Origin: Liolophura sinensis
Lineage: Eukaryota; Mollusca; Polyplacophora; Chitonida; Chitonidae
NCBI RefSeq assembly: GCF_032854445.1
Contig: NC_088296.1
Span: forward strand, 24,497,604 to 24,561,603
DNA length: 64,000 nt
Reading direction: 5' to 3'
Made by a program: the position numbers and the translations under genes. Numbering within the stretch: the stretch's first letter is position 1; each line of letters begins with the position of its first letter. Below are positions 36,838 through 47,264 of the stretch, piece by piece. The notes below the pieces were generated by a model, which searched no databases, was not told the DNA's origin, and was given only the letters and a program-made list of their open reading frames with translations.

Positions 36838-36932
36838 TATGGTTTTGTCCTACCATAATACTCCTCGCCGTCGTATAGGAGAAATATTCTCGATTATGGT
36901 GTAAAACACCAATAAAATAAATAAATAAGTAA
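36838..36932 (+). mobile_element. SINE family 1, tail fragment
   Basis: CCTACCATAATACTCCTCGC, GTCGTATAGGAGAAATATTC, GTGTAAAACACCAATAAAAT and a TAAATAAATAAG tail. Confidence 0.7.
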
Positions 36933-37460
36933 CACCTTTAGGCAAGATCCTTTTTCGGGGCATGATTCCTTCATGATTAAAACAATACATGTAGCTTTGA
37001 TTCCTGGTTTACGAAAAATCTTTGGCATGCTGATGTTACAAGCAAACAGTGCTGCCCTCGGATGTGCTGCGGCTGTGGTGCTTATCCAGTATATCTTTAC
37101 AGTCCAAGCTTTCTGTGGACAGGGAAGGTCTGGGTTCAAATCCAACTGTATTGCAGTCTGTAGTCAAATAGTTGACTACGGAGATTCATTTTGACCTAAG
37201 TATGCAGACAGAAGATATTGGTTAATTACATGTACTTGGTAATAAATCAGTTGGTTTTATAATTTGCTTTTTTAAATATAGTAAATAAAAATAAATACAA
37301 ACCCGAAGAGATGACAATAATTTGTACTATCATCATCAGCCATTTCGATGCACACATGTCCATGGACTTAAAGAAAAGTTCAAGTTAGGAATCTGACGGC
37401 AATTTAAGCACAGATCTATACCAGCATGAAACGCTGTAACAGTACAGCATTGTTCTTAAA

Positions 37461-37764
37461 AGGAGTGAGCGAGTGAGTGAGCGCTTGGGGTTTAACGTCT
37501 TACTTAACAATTTTTCAGTCATATGACGACGAAGGAATCCTTAGAGTGCATGTAATGTACCTCCTTGTTGCAGGGCGGATTTCCACTGTCCTTTTATCTA
37601 CTGCTGCTTCAATGAGGCGTCTTACCGAAGGCAAGTAAGCCGCTCCGCCCGAGCCATTATACTGATACGGGTCAACCAGTCGTTGCACTATCCTCTTCAT
37701 CCTAAACGCCAAGCGAGGAAGTTACAACTTCCTCTTTTAAGGTCTGTGCTATCGGGTCCAGACT
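37461..37764 (-). mobile_element. SINE family 2
   Basis: AGGAGTGAGCGAGTGAGTGA, GCGCTTGGGGTTTAACGTCT, AGTCATATGACGACGAAGGA, GATACGGGTCAACCAGTCGT, GCCAAGCGAGGAAGTTACAA. The tRNA-like head is mostly deleted (only GTGCTATCGGGTCCAG remains). Confidence 0.8.
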
Positions 37765-38264
37765 CATTAAAAGGCAGAGATGGGCCTAAATATGAGTGAA
37801 TGAATGAATTAATGAATGATTGATTGAATACGTTAATGCATTATTATTGTTTAGAGCAACGCTGGGAACATTTTAGCCATTACGTGTCCAAAAGGTAAAC
37901 ATGAAGGCAAACAGGAAAATTACAATGACAACGATGGCACGACCATTATAGTCAATATTATCATTACCACTGACAACAACAACAATCAATTAGCTTGTAC
38001 GCTATGTACCCAGTGCAATCCCCGTATATCACCTCTAAATTCTCACAAGCCAGCACTCGCAGGTGCACTCGACTTCAGTTTCACGAAAAGTCATGTAAGT
38101 GTACCTATGTTGCAACGCTGTAGGATGCTTGGTGAATGTACGTCACGTGGCGACAAACCAATTGCATTGCGTCAAGCAGCATCTGGTCTAAATTACAATA
38201 AATCCTCAACAAGCTCAAAGTCAATTTTATAGTGTAGGCTACGTCTTTTGTATATTAAATGAAT

Positions 38265-38440
38265 ATTCTTTATTTATCTATTTAATAGAAATTTCACACC
38301 GTAGTGAAGAATATTTCACCTTTATGACGACCGCCAGCATTATAGTTGGAGGAAACAATGCAGACCGGGGGAAACCCATGACCATCGGCAGGTTGCTGTC
38401 AGACCTTCCCACGTACGGCCGGAGAGGAAGATGGATATTA
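38265..38440 (-). mobile_element. SINE family 1
   Basis: CACCGTAGTGAAGAATATTT, CGACCGCCAGCATTATAGTT, ACCATCGGCAGGTTGCTGTC, CCCACGTACGGCCGGAGAGG. Confidence 0.7.
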
Positions 38441-38952
38441 TATGATCTGGGCAGGTTATTTTATTATTTTTATAACTTCTACATTAGCGCTCCTGCCAAA
38501 ACAACACACTTCACTTTTCATAGTACTATGTATTATGTTCTCAAATTACACATAAAATTAGCCTATTGCACTCTGGTCGAATGTGTTAAGTGTTAAGTGC
38601 AGCTTACGTCTGTGAGTTTCTCTACAGGTATTACAGCCTTATTTATCTTTCAAAGTGATTTACATTAGGAAATTAACATCGTACTACTTATTTGACGTTG
38701 GTCAGTGTTTCTAAATATAGAGGAAGGACAAAGATAATTCCTTGACATACCCCCCGCCCACGTGACATCAATGGTAAAGGAACGATCAGTTGTCGTCAGT
38801 ACGCGTTTTGAAACCTTTTCATTGGCTGTCAACCAGGAAGAAAGAAGGACGCAAGTCTGAATGTTCTAGCCCTGACTGATTAGTAAGAGACAGGAGGGCT
38901 ACATAATAAGGCCCACATCATAGAAAAACACATAGGTTTCTATTTTAAGTGA

Positions 38953-39085
38953 GAAGGTCTGCCACCAACCTGCGGGTGGTAGTGTGTTTTCCCCGAGCTC
39001 TGATCGATTTTCTACGATAATTCTAGCCGCCCTCTTTCAAGTGAAATAATTTTGAAGAACCGTATAAAAACAATCAAATGCATCA
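38953..39085 (+). mobile_element. SINE family 1, degraded
   Basis: AGAAGGTCTGCCACCAACCT, GCGGGTGGTAGTGTGTTTTC, TCAAGTGAAATAATTTTGAA. Family order kept but many changes. Confidence 0.5.
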
Positions 39086-39381
39086 AATAAAAAAAACGAT
39101 CAATGGGATGTTCAAACGAAAACAAACGCTCACATTTATTTACAGAAAGTGTGTCACAAAAATCACTATGTCAGAAAATTCACTGTCACAAAAATCACTA
39201 TATGTCGCCGAAAGCCCTATATTTTGTTTGTTCGTAAGATCGTTGTACGTCATGTTTTTCCGAACATCACGTGACTGCCTTGACAAATGGAAATCATGAA
39301 TCACTCTATCAGGTATAATAATATGAAATATTGTTTACAAAATACAGTACATATTTATATTGGTCTATTTTTGTTTTTCAG

Positions 39382-39475
39382 AGAGAATCGCTATACTTAG
39401 TGCAGTGGCTTGCGCCTTCTTTATCGCCATTGTCGTTGTGATCACTGTAATGTGGTGTCGCTCTCGGAGAAGAAG
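39382..39475 (+). CDS. Orphan transmembrane exon of a membrane protein
   Basis: Acceptor TTTTTGTTTTTCAG, 94 bases, donor AGAAG|GTATCT. In the frame entered at phase 1 it encodes RIAILSAVACAFFIAIVVV, then ITVMWCRSRRR: a single hydrophobic helix followed by a basic stop-transfer stretch, as at the membrane border of a type I protein. It leaves in phase 2. The other two frames contain stops or no pattern. No neighbouring extracellular exon was found to the left; a candidate last exon lies at 45021. It could be one exon of a receptor whose other exons are outside my recognition. Confidence 0.5.
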
Positions 39476-40800
39476 GTATCTTTTAGTTTTCTTCTTATTG
39501 TCCTAATTTGTTCAGTGCTAGAGTCTCAATCTTGTATATAGTGTTGCTAAACTCCATTCCCAGTCCCTTACAAGTGTCCTTTTTAACAGTCGCCACAATA
39601 TGGGTGGATTATTGCGGAGGTGGCGTTAAACCATATACCTCCACTGTGCTATGTGTGTCCATTTATGGTACGATGAGATGGATGACTTCATTTTCTGTGT
39701 TATCCTCAACCTCAGTTGTGTTGAGGACACAATTTTTATCTTTTGTTTTGTAATATTTGTATCTGACTCCCCAAGAAGTGGTTTATTTCATTTCGCCTAA
39801 CCTCATTCCCATTGCCGTTATTTTACCATTGTGACCCATTTTTCTGGTATTACGATGTCACTCCCAAAAGAAGTTGGTTATCGCATATTCCCTTTTGATG
39901 TTACATTAGTGCTATGGCAATGGTCTTCATTTAACATTCCGCCCTTTTTGTATGAAATCATTGCTTATGTCTTATTGCCTTGGTGACAATAAGCGGTCGA
40001 CGAGGCTCGGGTGGCCATCTGCTCATTCGAACGCTCATTCGCACGCTTCGGAACATACCTGCGTCACAACACTCCAGCCTTAGACGACACCATTTTAAAG
40101 CAGGTGGTTTACACAGGTGTTCAGGCCAGAAAATCATCAACGTAGACGACAACAAACTCGCGCGAATTCATCAACAAGATAACATTTATCTCTTGTGTTT
40201 TCGCAAGAGTCAAATAATGAAATGAACAATTAAAGAACAAAAAAAATAAATAAATAAGTAAATAACAAAATCAGTAAAAACAGTATGTCGACTTTGCTGA
40301 TATACCTTTTTTCGCGTTTTCGGGCGGAGGATTTCTCGACCTCAGATCTGGGACACGGCGATCTTCAGAGGCGATAAAACATGGAAAAATTCCACAATAT
40401 CGTATCCGGAACTTTTCCCTTACATTTTCTACAACAACAGTTTCCCAGATTCAAAACAGGCGTAATGGAAATGGAGATAACTCATTGGTGTTGAATTTTA
40501 TGTTAGCCTTTGGTTTTTTCCCTTTGTTTTCAGCACCAAAGAATGTTTTCACGCGTTTTTTTTCCCCCTTTCAACAATGTCAGCAAGAAAACTGTGTATA
40601 TCAAAACTTGACAAATATATGAATTATCCTTATTCCTTGTGAGTATAGGATGATTCTATCATGTCACCTGAAACATTGCTGTTGACGATATCTGGATAGG
40701 CTTATAGGTCCGACTTAGCCAAAACTGCCCCAGGTATGTCGCTAAGGATACACTGGTAAAGCTTGTCTACTCGTGGCAGTAATATTACGTGAGTGGAGAG

Positions 40801-41822
40801 TGTTATGTATGACTATTTAACGTTTTCATGTACTTTTAGTCTGCGGACCTTTGTGTTATATGTTATAAGCATAACAGGCCCTGTTATATATGTACAGCGC
40901 GGACCTGGCCGAAAGCACCTTGTTCAATGCTCTGTTTATTTAACTGGCTGTTCATTGGCTGTTAATTCTGTGTCTAAGAATAGTTGAATCCACCTGGAGC
41001 GTATATAAGCCGTGTTTTCTGCGCAGAGAGGAGGATTTTTTGCTGCATCCACTGGGAGCCAGGAGAGTGTGAGACGCTCTCGTATCGAGTCCATTATTTT
41101 GATATGAGCTGGTGATGCCAGTTTCATTTGGGAGGACAGTTTTTTATGCCGGCACCGTTTGTGTACCACAGTAGTACTGATGTCTGGTTTATGTGAATTT
41201 CTGCGGAAGTCACGTTTATTGGTGTTCGGATCTTTATTATGATTATACAGTGTGGACTGTGTAATTTGTTTAACACGCTGACCTCACCTGACCGACAAGG
41301 TCGTCAAGGACTCTAAACTGAAGTTTTCAGTTTTGCAAAGGACGTTCGTTCTGCCACAAGGTGACATTACTCTACGTCTCTGAACGGCTCGTTTGTGAGT
41401 TTCTGCGGGAGCTGACTGTTCTAAAAGTGGATTATACCTCCATGTCTGTGTTTACCCTGTGTTGTGCTCTGCGGGTGTGACGTCATTCAAAGGCCTGACT
41501 GTTCCAGTTCTGTGTAACCTGTGTACTGTGTTCGTGTTCGCTAACCTGGCGAAGTACCTGACTGGGACAATTTGTGACTTGTGTGAACTGTGTGTTTATC
41601 CCATGGTCTTTACGTTGGATTTCCTGGAATACATTCCTTGGGATGCAAAGGTGAACTGGAAACTTGTAAAGACCGGTAATACTGATGTGTATGTTTTTTT
41701 TATGTTGTTTTTGTTGAACTGTCTGTTAAACTGTACGTCTCATTTTATATATAAAGCATTGTTTACATTGAAATATTGAGTCACTGAGTCTGTTTTCTGT
41801 TGCCGTTTTCAATACCGTAACA
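40801..41822 (+). mobile_element. Solo LTR of an LTR retrotransposon
   Basis: The 1,022-base element begins TGTTATG and ends CGTAACA (TG...CA with inverted TGTTA/TAACA ends) and is flanked by AGAG on each side (40797-40800 and 41823-41826), a 4-base target duplication. A TATA box (GTATATAAGCC, 41001-41011) and a TATAAA poly(A)-type signal near 41750 lie inside, in plus orientation. No internal gag or pol region and no second LTR is present, so this is what recombination between two LTRs leaves. Ty3-type or BEL-type elements both fit; the superfamily is not determined. Confidence 0.78.
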
Positions 41823-41826
41823 AGAG

Positions 41827-43880
41827 TCTTGGGCTATTTCCCCTTTGACCTTTTACAACGCAGTCAGTACACATGTTATTTTTGACCTGCCACTCTCGAT
41901 TCATGCAAAACATTGTTGTGTAAATTTGGTAAGGTATGTATGCGTGCGTGTATGTATGTATCCTTGGGTTTTGGCGTCATGCTTAGCAGTTTTGTCAGAT
42001 AGAATCATTAGGTGTGTGCCCATATAGGCCTACTGTGTGTGCTTGTGGCAGGGCCAGTTCATGTTGCCAAAATGCTAATCTACAAATTGTGGTGAGGTAT
42101 TCATTGTCGATCCCATCATGTACCGTTTATTCTGACGCACACAAGACAATGTTGATATATAGAGCCTAAGTGGATGTATATATATATATATATATGGCTA
42201 ACTTTTCCCGTATGACATACGTAAAGTTGGATGCGTTGTGCATCTTTGTCTATGCGATTACAGTTTGTGGGTTAGCGTATCATTCATGGACTACAAGAGA
42301 AAATTAACAAGACCACTTGGACACGAGTCGCTATTCCACTCAAAAAGGTCACTTTATTGATTTTTGGTGAGATCTTGTAGGAATGTGAAACACTTCAGGA
42401 CGGTGTTAGGCCACGGTAATTCATTCTACTCTTTACCGTTTTTTTCTGTGCAAAACAGAAATATCAAAAATGCCAGTTCTTTGATCTACTGTGGATTTAC
42501 AGGGCACCATAGAGAACTAGGCGTGTCGAAAAACATTTCGCATGCTATCAAGTTTGTAGCTGTATATCTAACATGACCAAACTCTATCAGCTTTTCATAT
42601 GATTTCATTTTTGACAACGCAGCAACAACAACGTCAAAACGTTTTTAAAATTGGCCGTGGATTATACATATATCTAATCGTTAAGTAACAACTTACTTAG
42701 AGATTGTCTCCTGACAATTTTCATTATTGCCTTTTATATGTTGTATATCTTTTACTGAACAAATTATCTAATCAGTATATGCATTCATTGGTTGAAAGGA
42801 ACACGCGTTTTTCTGGCCAAATCGGTTTCAAATTTCACGGTTTTTTTTTAAAAACGGACATTTTCTGTGTCATCTTCATTACCACAGGGTACAATAAATG
42901 CACTACACGATAAGTATATACGCACAGATAGCTGCTGCCAAATCGTCTTTTCGCTGACGGAATCCTTACCACGCTCTCTGGTCACGGATGATTGCTGGTC
43001 ACCTTAAAAAAATCAACTGACTGAAAACCACACAATATGACGTTAATTATTTATGAAAAGCTTTACATAAACTGTTGTACATTATTTTTGGAATAATAAT
43101 AATATTTATCTTAGGAATACGTTATTTCAAAATATAGTCTTTCTGTTCAGTCTGTGGTTTTAACATCGTGTTGCTATACAGAATCAGTGTACACATTTTC
43201 AACTTTCTAGAGCAAGACGTTTTAATTGCAGTTTTGTTGGAATGTTAGACACGAGTCTTTAGACGTTTCCTAAATGTGGGCCCTGGTACCCATGTCGAGC
43301 ACGCATGCCCGGCTAGCGTTACAAACAAAGCCCACGTGGCTAAATTAGAAAGGATTGAAATCGTCTTCAGTTTGGATAACTCAGCACATTTCATGTATTT
43401 TAGGTAAAGTTTTGTGACACATTAAAATGTAAGAAATATTTTAAATTAAAAACTTAGATAAGTGCACAAAAAGCCTGCAATGTTGTGGTGTGCGCATATA
43501 TGTCTTCCTCAATAACCGATTGTGCTGCGGCGTACTGATGTAGACTTGAAAGCGATAAGTGACTTATTCTGTTCCCATTATGAGAGGCCTAATTATTTCC
43601 GCATCTATAATATATACTATACATCTGTCTCACTCGATGAACAAGACAAAAATGACATATATACATATATCTTCTTTATTACTCCATATACTTATCCATA
43701 TTTATACATATAAATGTTACCGATATTATGTAGTGACTTAAATACACACTTATGTACAAGAAACGTCAAATCAGTGTTAATCCGTTGTAGAAGTGGCAGA
43801 CGATGTCTTCAGATGTATCATGTCAATTCGCCTTGTTGTCAGATATTTCAAAGACCTTAATAATGATACAGTAATAATTA
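41827..43880. other. Intergenic or intronic stretch, no gene recognised
   Basis: Short open frames only. A (TA)n microsatellite lies at about 42175-42196. Confidence 0.5.
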
Positions 43881-43887
43881 TTTTAAG

Positions 43888-44190
43888 GTTATGATGTTAA
43901 CATCATTACTGAATGGTGTTATAGTGCTAACGTCACGATGTTAGTGCAATAACGTCACTGTGTCAGTGCTTTTGTCATGGAGTTAGTGCTAACGTCAAGG
44001 TGTTAGTGCCAGTGTCACAGTATTAATGCTAACGCCACGGTATTAGTGCTATAATATCAAGGTGTTAGTGCTAACGTCATGGTATTAGTGTTATAATGTC
44101 ATGGTGTTAGTGCTAACGTCACGGTATCACTGCTGCTATGTCACGGTGTTATTGCGTAACTTATGGTGTTAGTGCCACAATTACCGTGCT
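43888..44190. repeat. Degenerate minisatellite, 20-22 base unit
   Basis: About 13 units of GGTGTTAGTGCTAACGTCAC and variants such as GTATTAGTGTTATAATGTCA. GTTAGTGCTAAC is a near-palindrome in each intact unit. Confidence 0.8.
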
Positions 44191-45020
44191 ATACTGCTGT
44201 AATCGATGTCCATATTACTGTTAACATTTTGGTGTGATTCCTAAAATATCAGTGTCAGTGATAAAACTGCTGCTGTTGCTCTTTCAATAACTGCTATGGC
44301 TGCTGAGTTAGGCCAAAAATTTAAATATAAAATATGACTCAATACCAGAATTAGCTAATACACTTTCGAACAACTGACCCTGGTAATAAAATTTTCATAT
44401 CCTTGCTGAATATTTCATCTAATATCAGTGGCATTTTTGAAATTTCTGTTTCTAGTCCTGACATGTTTTGATAGTGTCCAGTGCAAATACATACATGTAT
44501 ATTTATGTCAGAGGTAAGATTACCGTCGCTGAGTTGAACTGTCTGTGTCAGAGTTAAAAATTTGTTGTCGGTGTCCAGTGCTAATATATTAATGCTAGTA
44601 CTAAAATTCGTATTTTTTGTGCTAGCATGTTATAGAGATGATAGTCCGGAATATCAACTTTTGCAGGGAAACTTTGATGCCGCGAGGAGACCAATAAGAA
44701 ATTGTTACACATAAAACTCTCTCTGTATATTACGTTATATATATACCGAATGTTGATACCCAAGTTTTCACTGTACGAGTACCCGTGTGTTTCACTCAGA
44801 AGTGTGGTTTTGTTTAAAAAAAGTATTAGGTCTAAATTAATGAGTCTTAAAAAATAACATACGGTGCCGCGATAAAGCTGAAATAGTGCTGCTTTTTACC
44901 GTGTGGTCATAACTATCTTGCTGTTTTATATTTCATTATAAACCTCATTTACATTTTTATTCTAGTGATATTGTTTGAATAAATTTTTTTCTTGTTCCAT
45001 TTCTTTTCCTTACATTTCAG
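44191..45020. other. Stretch without recognised feature
   Basis: AT-rich, with no domain, splice pair or repeat that I can name. Confidence 0.5.
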
Positions 45021-45059
45021 CCAAAGAGATCTTACAGCAGTCACGGCAGTGTTATTTGA
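45021..45059 (+). CDS. Possible terminal exon with short cytoplasmic-type tail
   Basis: Acceptor TCTTTTCCTTACATTTCAG is strong. In phase 0 it encodes PKRSYSSHGSVI and a TGA, a plausible end of a cytoplasmic tail. The transmembrane exon at 39382-39475 leaves in phase 2, which would instead read SQRDLTAVTAV and run to a stop near 45123. So either an intervening exon exists or the two are unrelated. Confidence 0.25.
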   Translation, partial: PKRSYSSHGSVI

Positions 45060-45154
45060 TTGTTTTTACAGCACCACCGACATATTTTGCGAAATGTTAC
45101 ACTCGGCAAGTATTCGCTCTTAAAGGGAAAAATTAGGCCAATTTTTGGTTTACC

Positions 45155-45262
45155 ACGGTTAAGGTTTTATTCTAACTGTCCATGTAAATGCCTAAAAAAG
45201 TAGCAACGCATACGTCCCTAGCACCATGGCTTTAGCAGGCATAGGTAAATATAATTGCAGTG
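45155..45262. repeat. Dispersed repeat family 3, copy 2
   Basis: AAGGTTTTATTCTAACTGTC, CATGTAAATGCCTAAAAAAG, GTCCCTAGCACCATGGCTTT, AGCAGGCATAGGTAAA match the copies at 10175 and 53405 in order. Confidence 0.65.
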
Positions 45263-45352
45263 ATGAAGGTTTAAGCCATTCTAACGACTACTTCGTCGTC
45301 TTATGACTGTCAAAAAAGGCACGACGTTAAATCCCAAGCACTCGTTCACTCC
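45263..45352 (+). mobile_element. SINE family 2, tail fragment
   Basis: TTCGTCGTCTTATGACTGTC, GGCACGACGTTAAATCCCAA, GCACTCGTTCACTCC. Only the 3' end of the family, abutting the family 3 repeat. Confidence 0.65.
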
Positions 45353-45797
45353 TTGACAACCATGACATGCATGTGTTATACTATGTCGTTCACTGTCCCA
45401 GCTCCGCCCTTGACCTTAACTTTGTCCGTGGTAAAATAAACAAATGTTGGTAAGAGAAAATTGTATAATCTGACCCAAGCGCTAAGTGCATGTCTCACTC
45501 GTAACGGAGGGAATCCACGTATTGAGGTAGGGATAAGTTTTTATATTTTGCTTGCCGTCTTCTTTTAAATAGGACAAACATTAACAAATTCGAACAATGA
45601 ACATACCAGTGAAATATGTAGACATTAACCAGCCACTTTTTATTCACAAAGATGGTTGATTTACCTGATTTACACTGCCAGTTGAATGTCTTTGCCATGT
45701 AGGGGAAGAAAAACCAATTCGCTCCTTTTCAAGGAAAAAATAACTTTGCTATTGAACTGTGGCACATAGCTGTGCACAGTAAAGTCAATAGAGGTTA

Positions 45798-46277
45798 AGA
45801 TACTCGTCAACGGGATACGAGTACGACGTGCACGCGAGCCAGGCGGACTCGTGTCGTTGCGCTGGAAACTTGTTAAGCTACTCGAATCACATGAGTTGCG
45901 CCCACCAAGTAAATAAGATCAATGCTGTATTTTCATGAAGTCATCGATGACATAGACCAAGAAAAACGCATAGCAGAGGGCTGTTTACAGGATTACAGCA
46001 TGGACTGAGCTTGAAAACTGCGGCACGAAAGCACACTGTCATATGCATAAAATGCATGCAGCTGACAAATCACGTTTTCTCGGCTTAATTTCTGAATTTG
46101 TTTATTTCACATTCAAACAGATTAAATCTATAAAATATAGACTCGGAAACTCGGAAATAAGAAATGCACAGCTCGTAAAAAAACGAGCAGATGGTGCGAC
46201 CAAGATTTGACAAGCGTGACGTCATACACAGATAACGATGATGTCAGTCGTTACTTGTAGGTCGTCCACGAGTATCT
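45798..46277. mobile_element. Non-autonomous DNA transposon (MITE) with TA target duplication
   Basis: Perfect 10-base terminal inverted repeats AGATACTCGT (45798-45807) and ACGAGTATCT (46268-46277), extended imperfectly to about 30 bases (ACG, TAC and AGTA-CGAC blocks recur in the same spacing on both ends). TA stands immediately outside each end (45796-45797, 46278-46279). The length of 480 bases, lack of a coding region and TA duplication suggest a Tc1/mariner-related element. Confidence 0.72.
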
Positions 46278-46279
46278 TA

Positions 46280-46870
46280 TGCCCTGTATTATTCGTGTTT
46301 TAAAACAGCTATTCCTTGTGGAAGATATAAGCAAGAAGGGAACTTTTCTTTTACCGGTTGCATTTTGGGCAAATCATGATTTGCCAATTTGAAAGCTCCA
46401 TGCACCCCTGTTTCTCCATCCCATATACCGGACTGCCCTTCATATACATGTATGTGGGAAATTCTTGAGGTGAAGTGAGCGTCAGGGGCACAACGCTGGT
46501 CACCTATAAACACCTAAAAACACTGACATATTTAAAGAATCTTTTCATTTACTTCCCTGTGTATGCACTAAGAAAAATATTTGGGCCCACTGATGAAAAA
46601 AATCTGAGTTACACAATTGAGCTAATGCAAATCTGAAAACTGAGTCATATGACCAGATCAGCGGCGTAGTGAAAACTCATCTGGTTATATTGTTGACTCA
46701 CTTAGTTAACTCAGTTACATAACTCAGATTTTTTAGCCACTTGACTCAGACTTCTCTCTCAGAGCAGGTACGGACTGCTTTATTGATAGCAACTGTGAAA
46801 TCCTAGAGGAAATAAATCTGTAAGTCCACAGTTCAATTTGTTTGTATATCAGTTCATACCAGTGTTTCAT
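46280..46870. other. Intergenic stretch, no gene recognised
   Basis: A minus-strand open frame of 74 codons (46289-46513) has an unremarkable, peptide-like composition but no known motif and no supporting splice signals. Confidence 0.4.
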
Positions 46871-47005
46871 TAATTAAGTAATTTATTTATTTATTTATTA
46901 GTGTTTTACGCCTTACTCAAGAATAGTTCACATGTATGGTGGCGGCCAGCATTACTCTGGGCGGAAACCGGGCAGAGCCTGGGAAAAAGACCTTTCAGGG
47001 GCTGG
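46871..47005 (-). mobile_element. SINE family 1, fragment
   Basis: TTTATTTATTTATTAGTGTT, TTACGCCTTACTCAAGAATA, GGTGGCGGCCAGCATTACTC, GGAAACCGGGCAGAGCCTGG. Confidence 0.7.
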
Positions 47006-47264
47006 GCAGTGTTTAATGGCCTGTCAGCGGATTATATTTCAGTGTTTTGTTGACATGAACTGTGTATGAGTGTTTAAATTCTGACTTAGGCTTGAGGAAC
47101 ATCGTTTAATGCCATAGCCCTGGTACATAAAACCAGCACCTGAAAATACATATTTCAACACTTCACTAAAATGTTTACATCAATTTGGAAGCAAATACAT
47201 TGTACCAGTAAGAATGCGTGTCATCGTGTTGCAACTGTAAAACAAAACATTTTCTCTTTTCCAG

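Noticed and set aside
37080-37145. Possible tRNA gene near GGTCTGGGTTCAAATCC
   Set aside because: Only a B-box-like word is present; no cloverleaf arms can be drawn around it.
41459-41779. 106-codon open frame with hydrophobic residues
   Set aside because: Inside the solo LTR; no reason to expect a protein there.
46289-46513. 74-codon minus-strand frame with peptide-like composition
   Set aside because: No signal peptide, no known motif and no clear splice sites.
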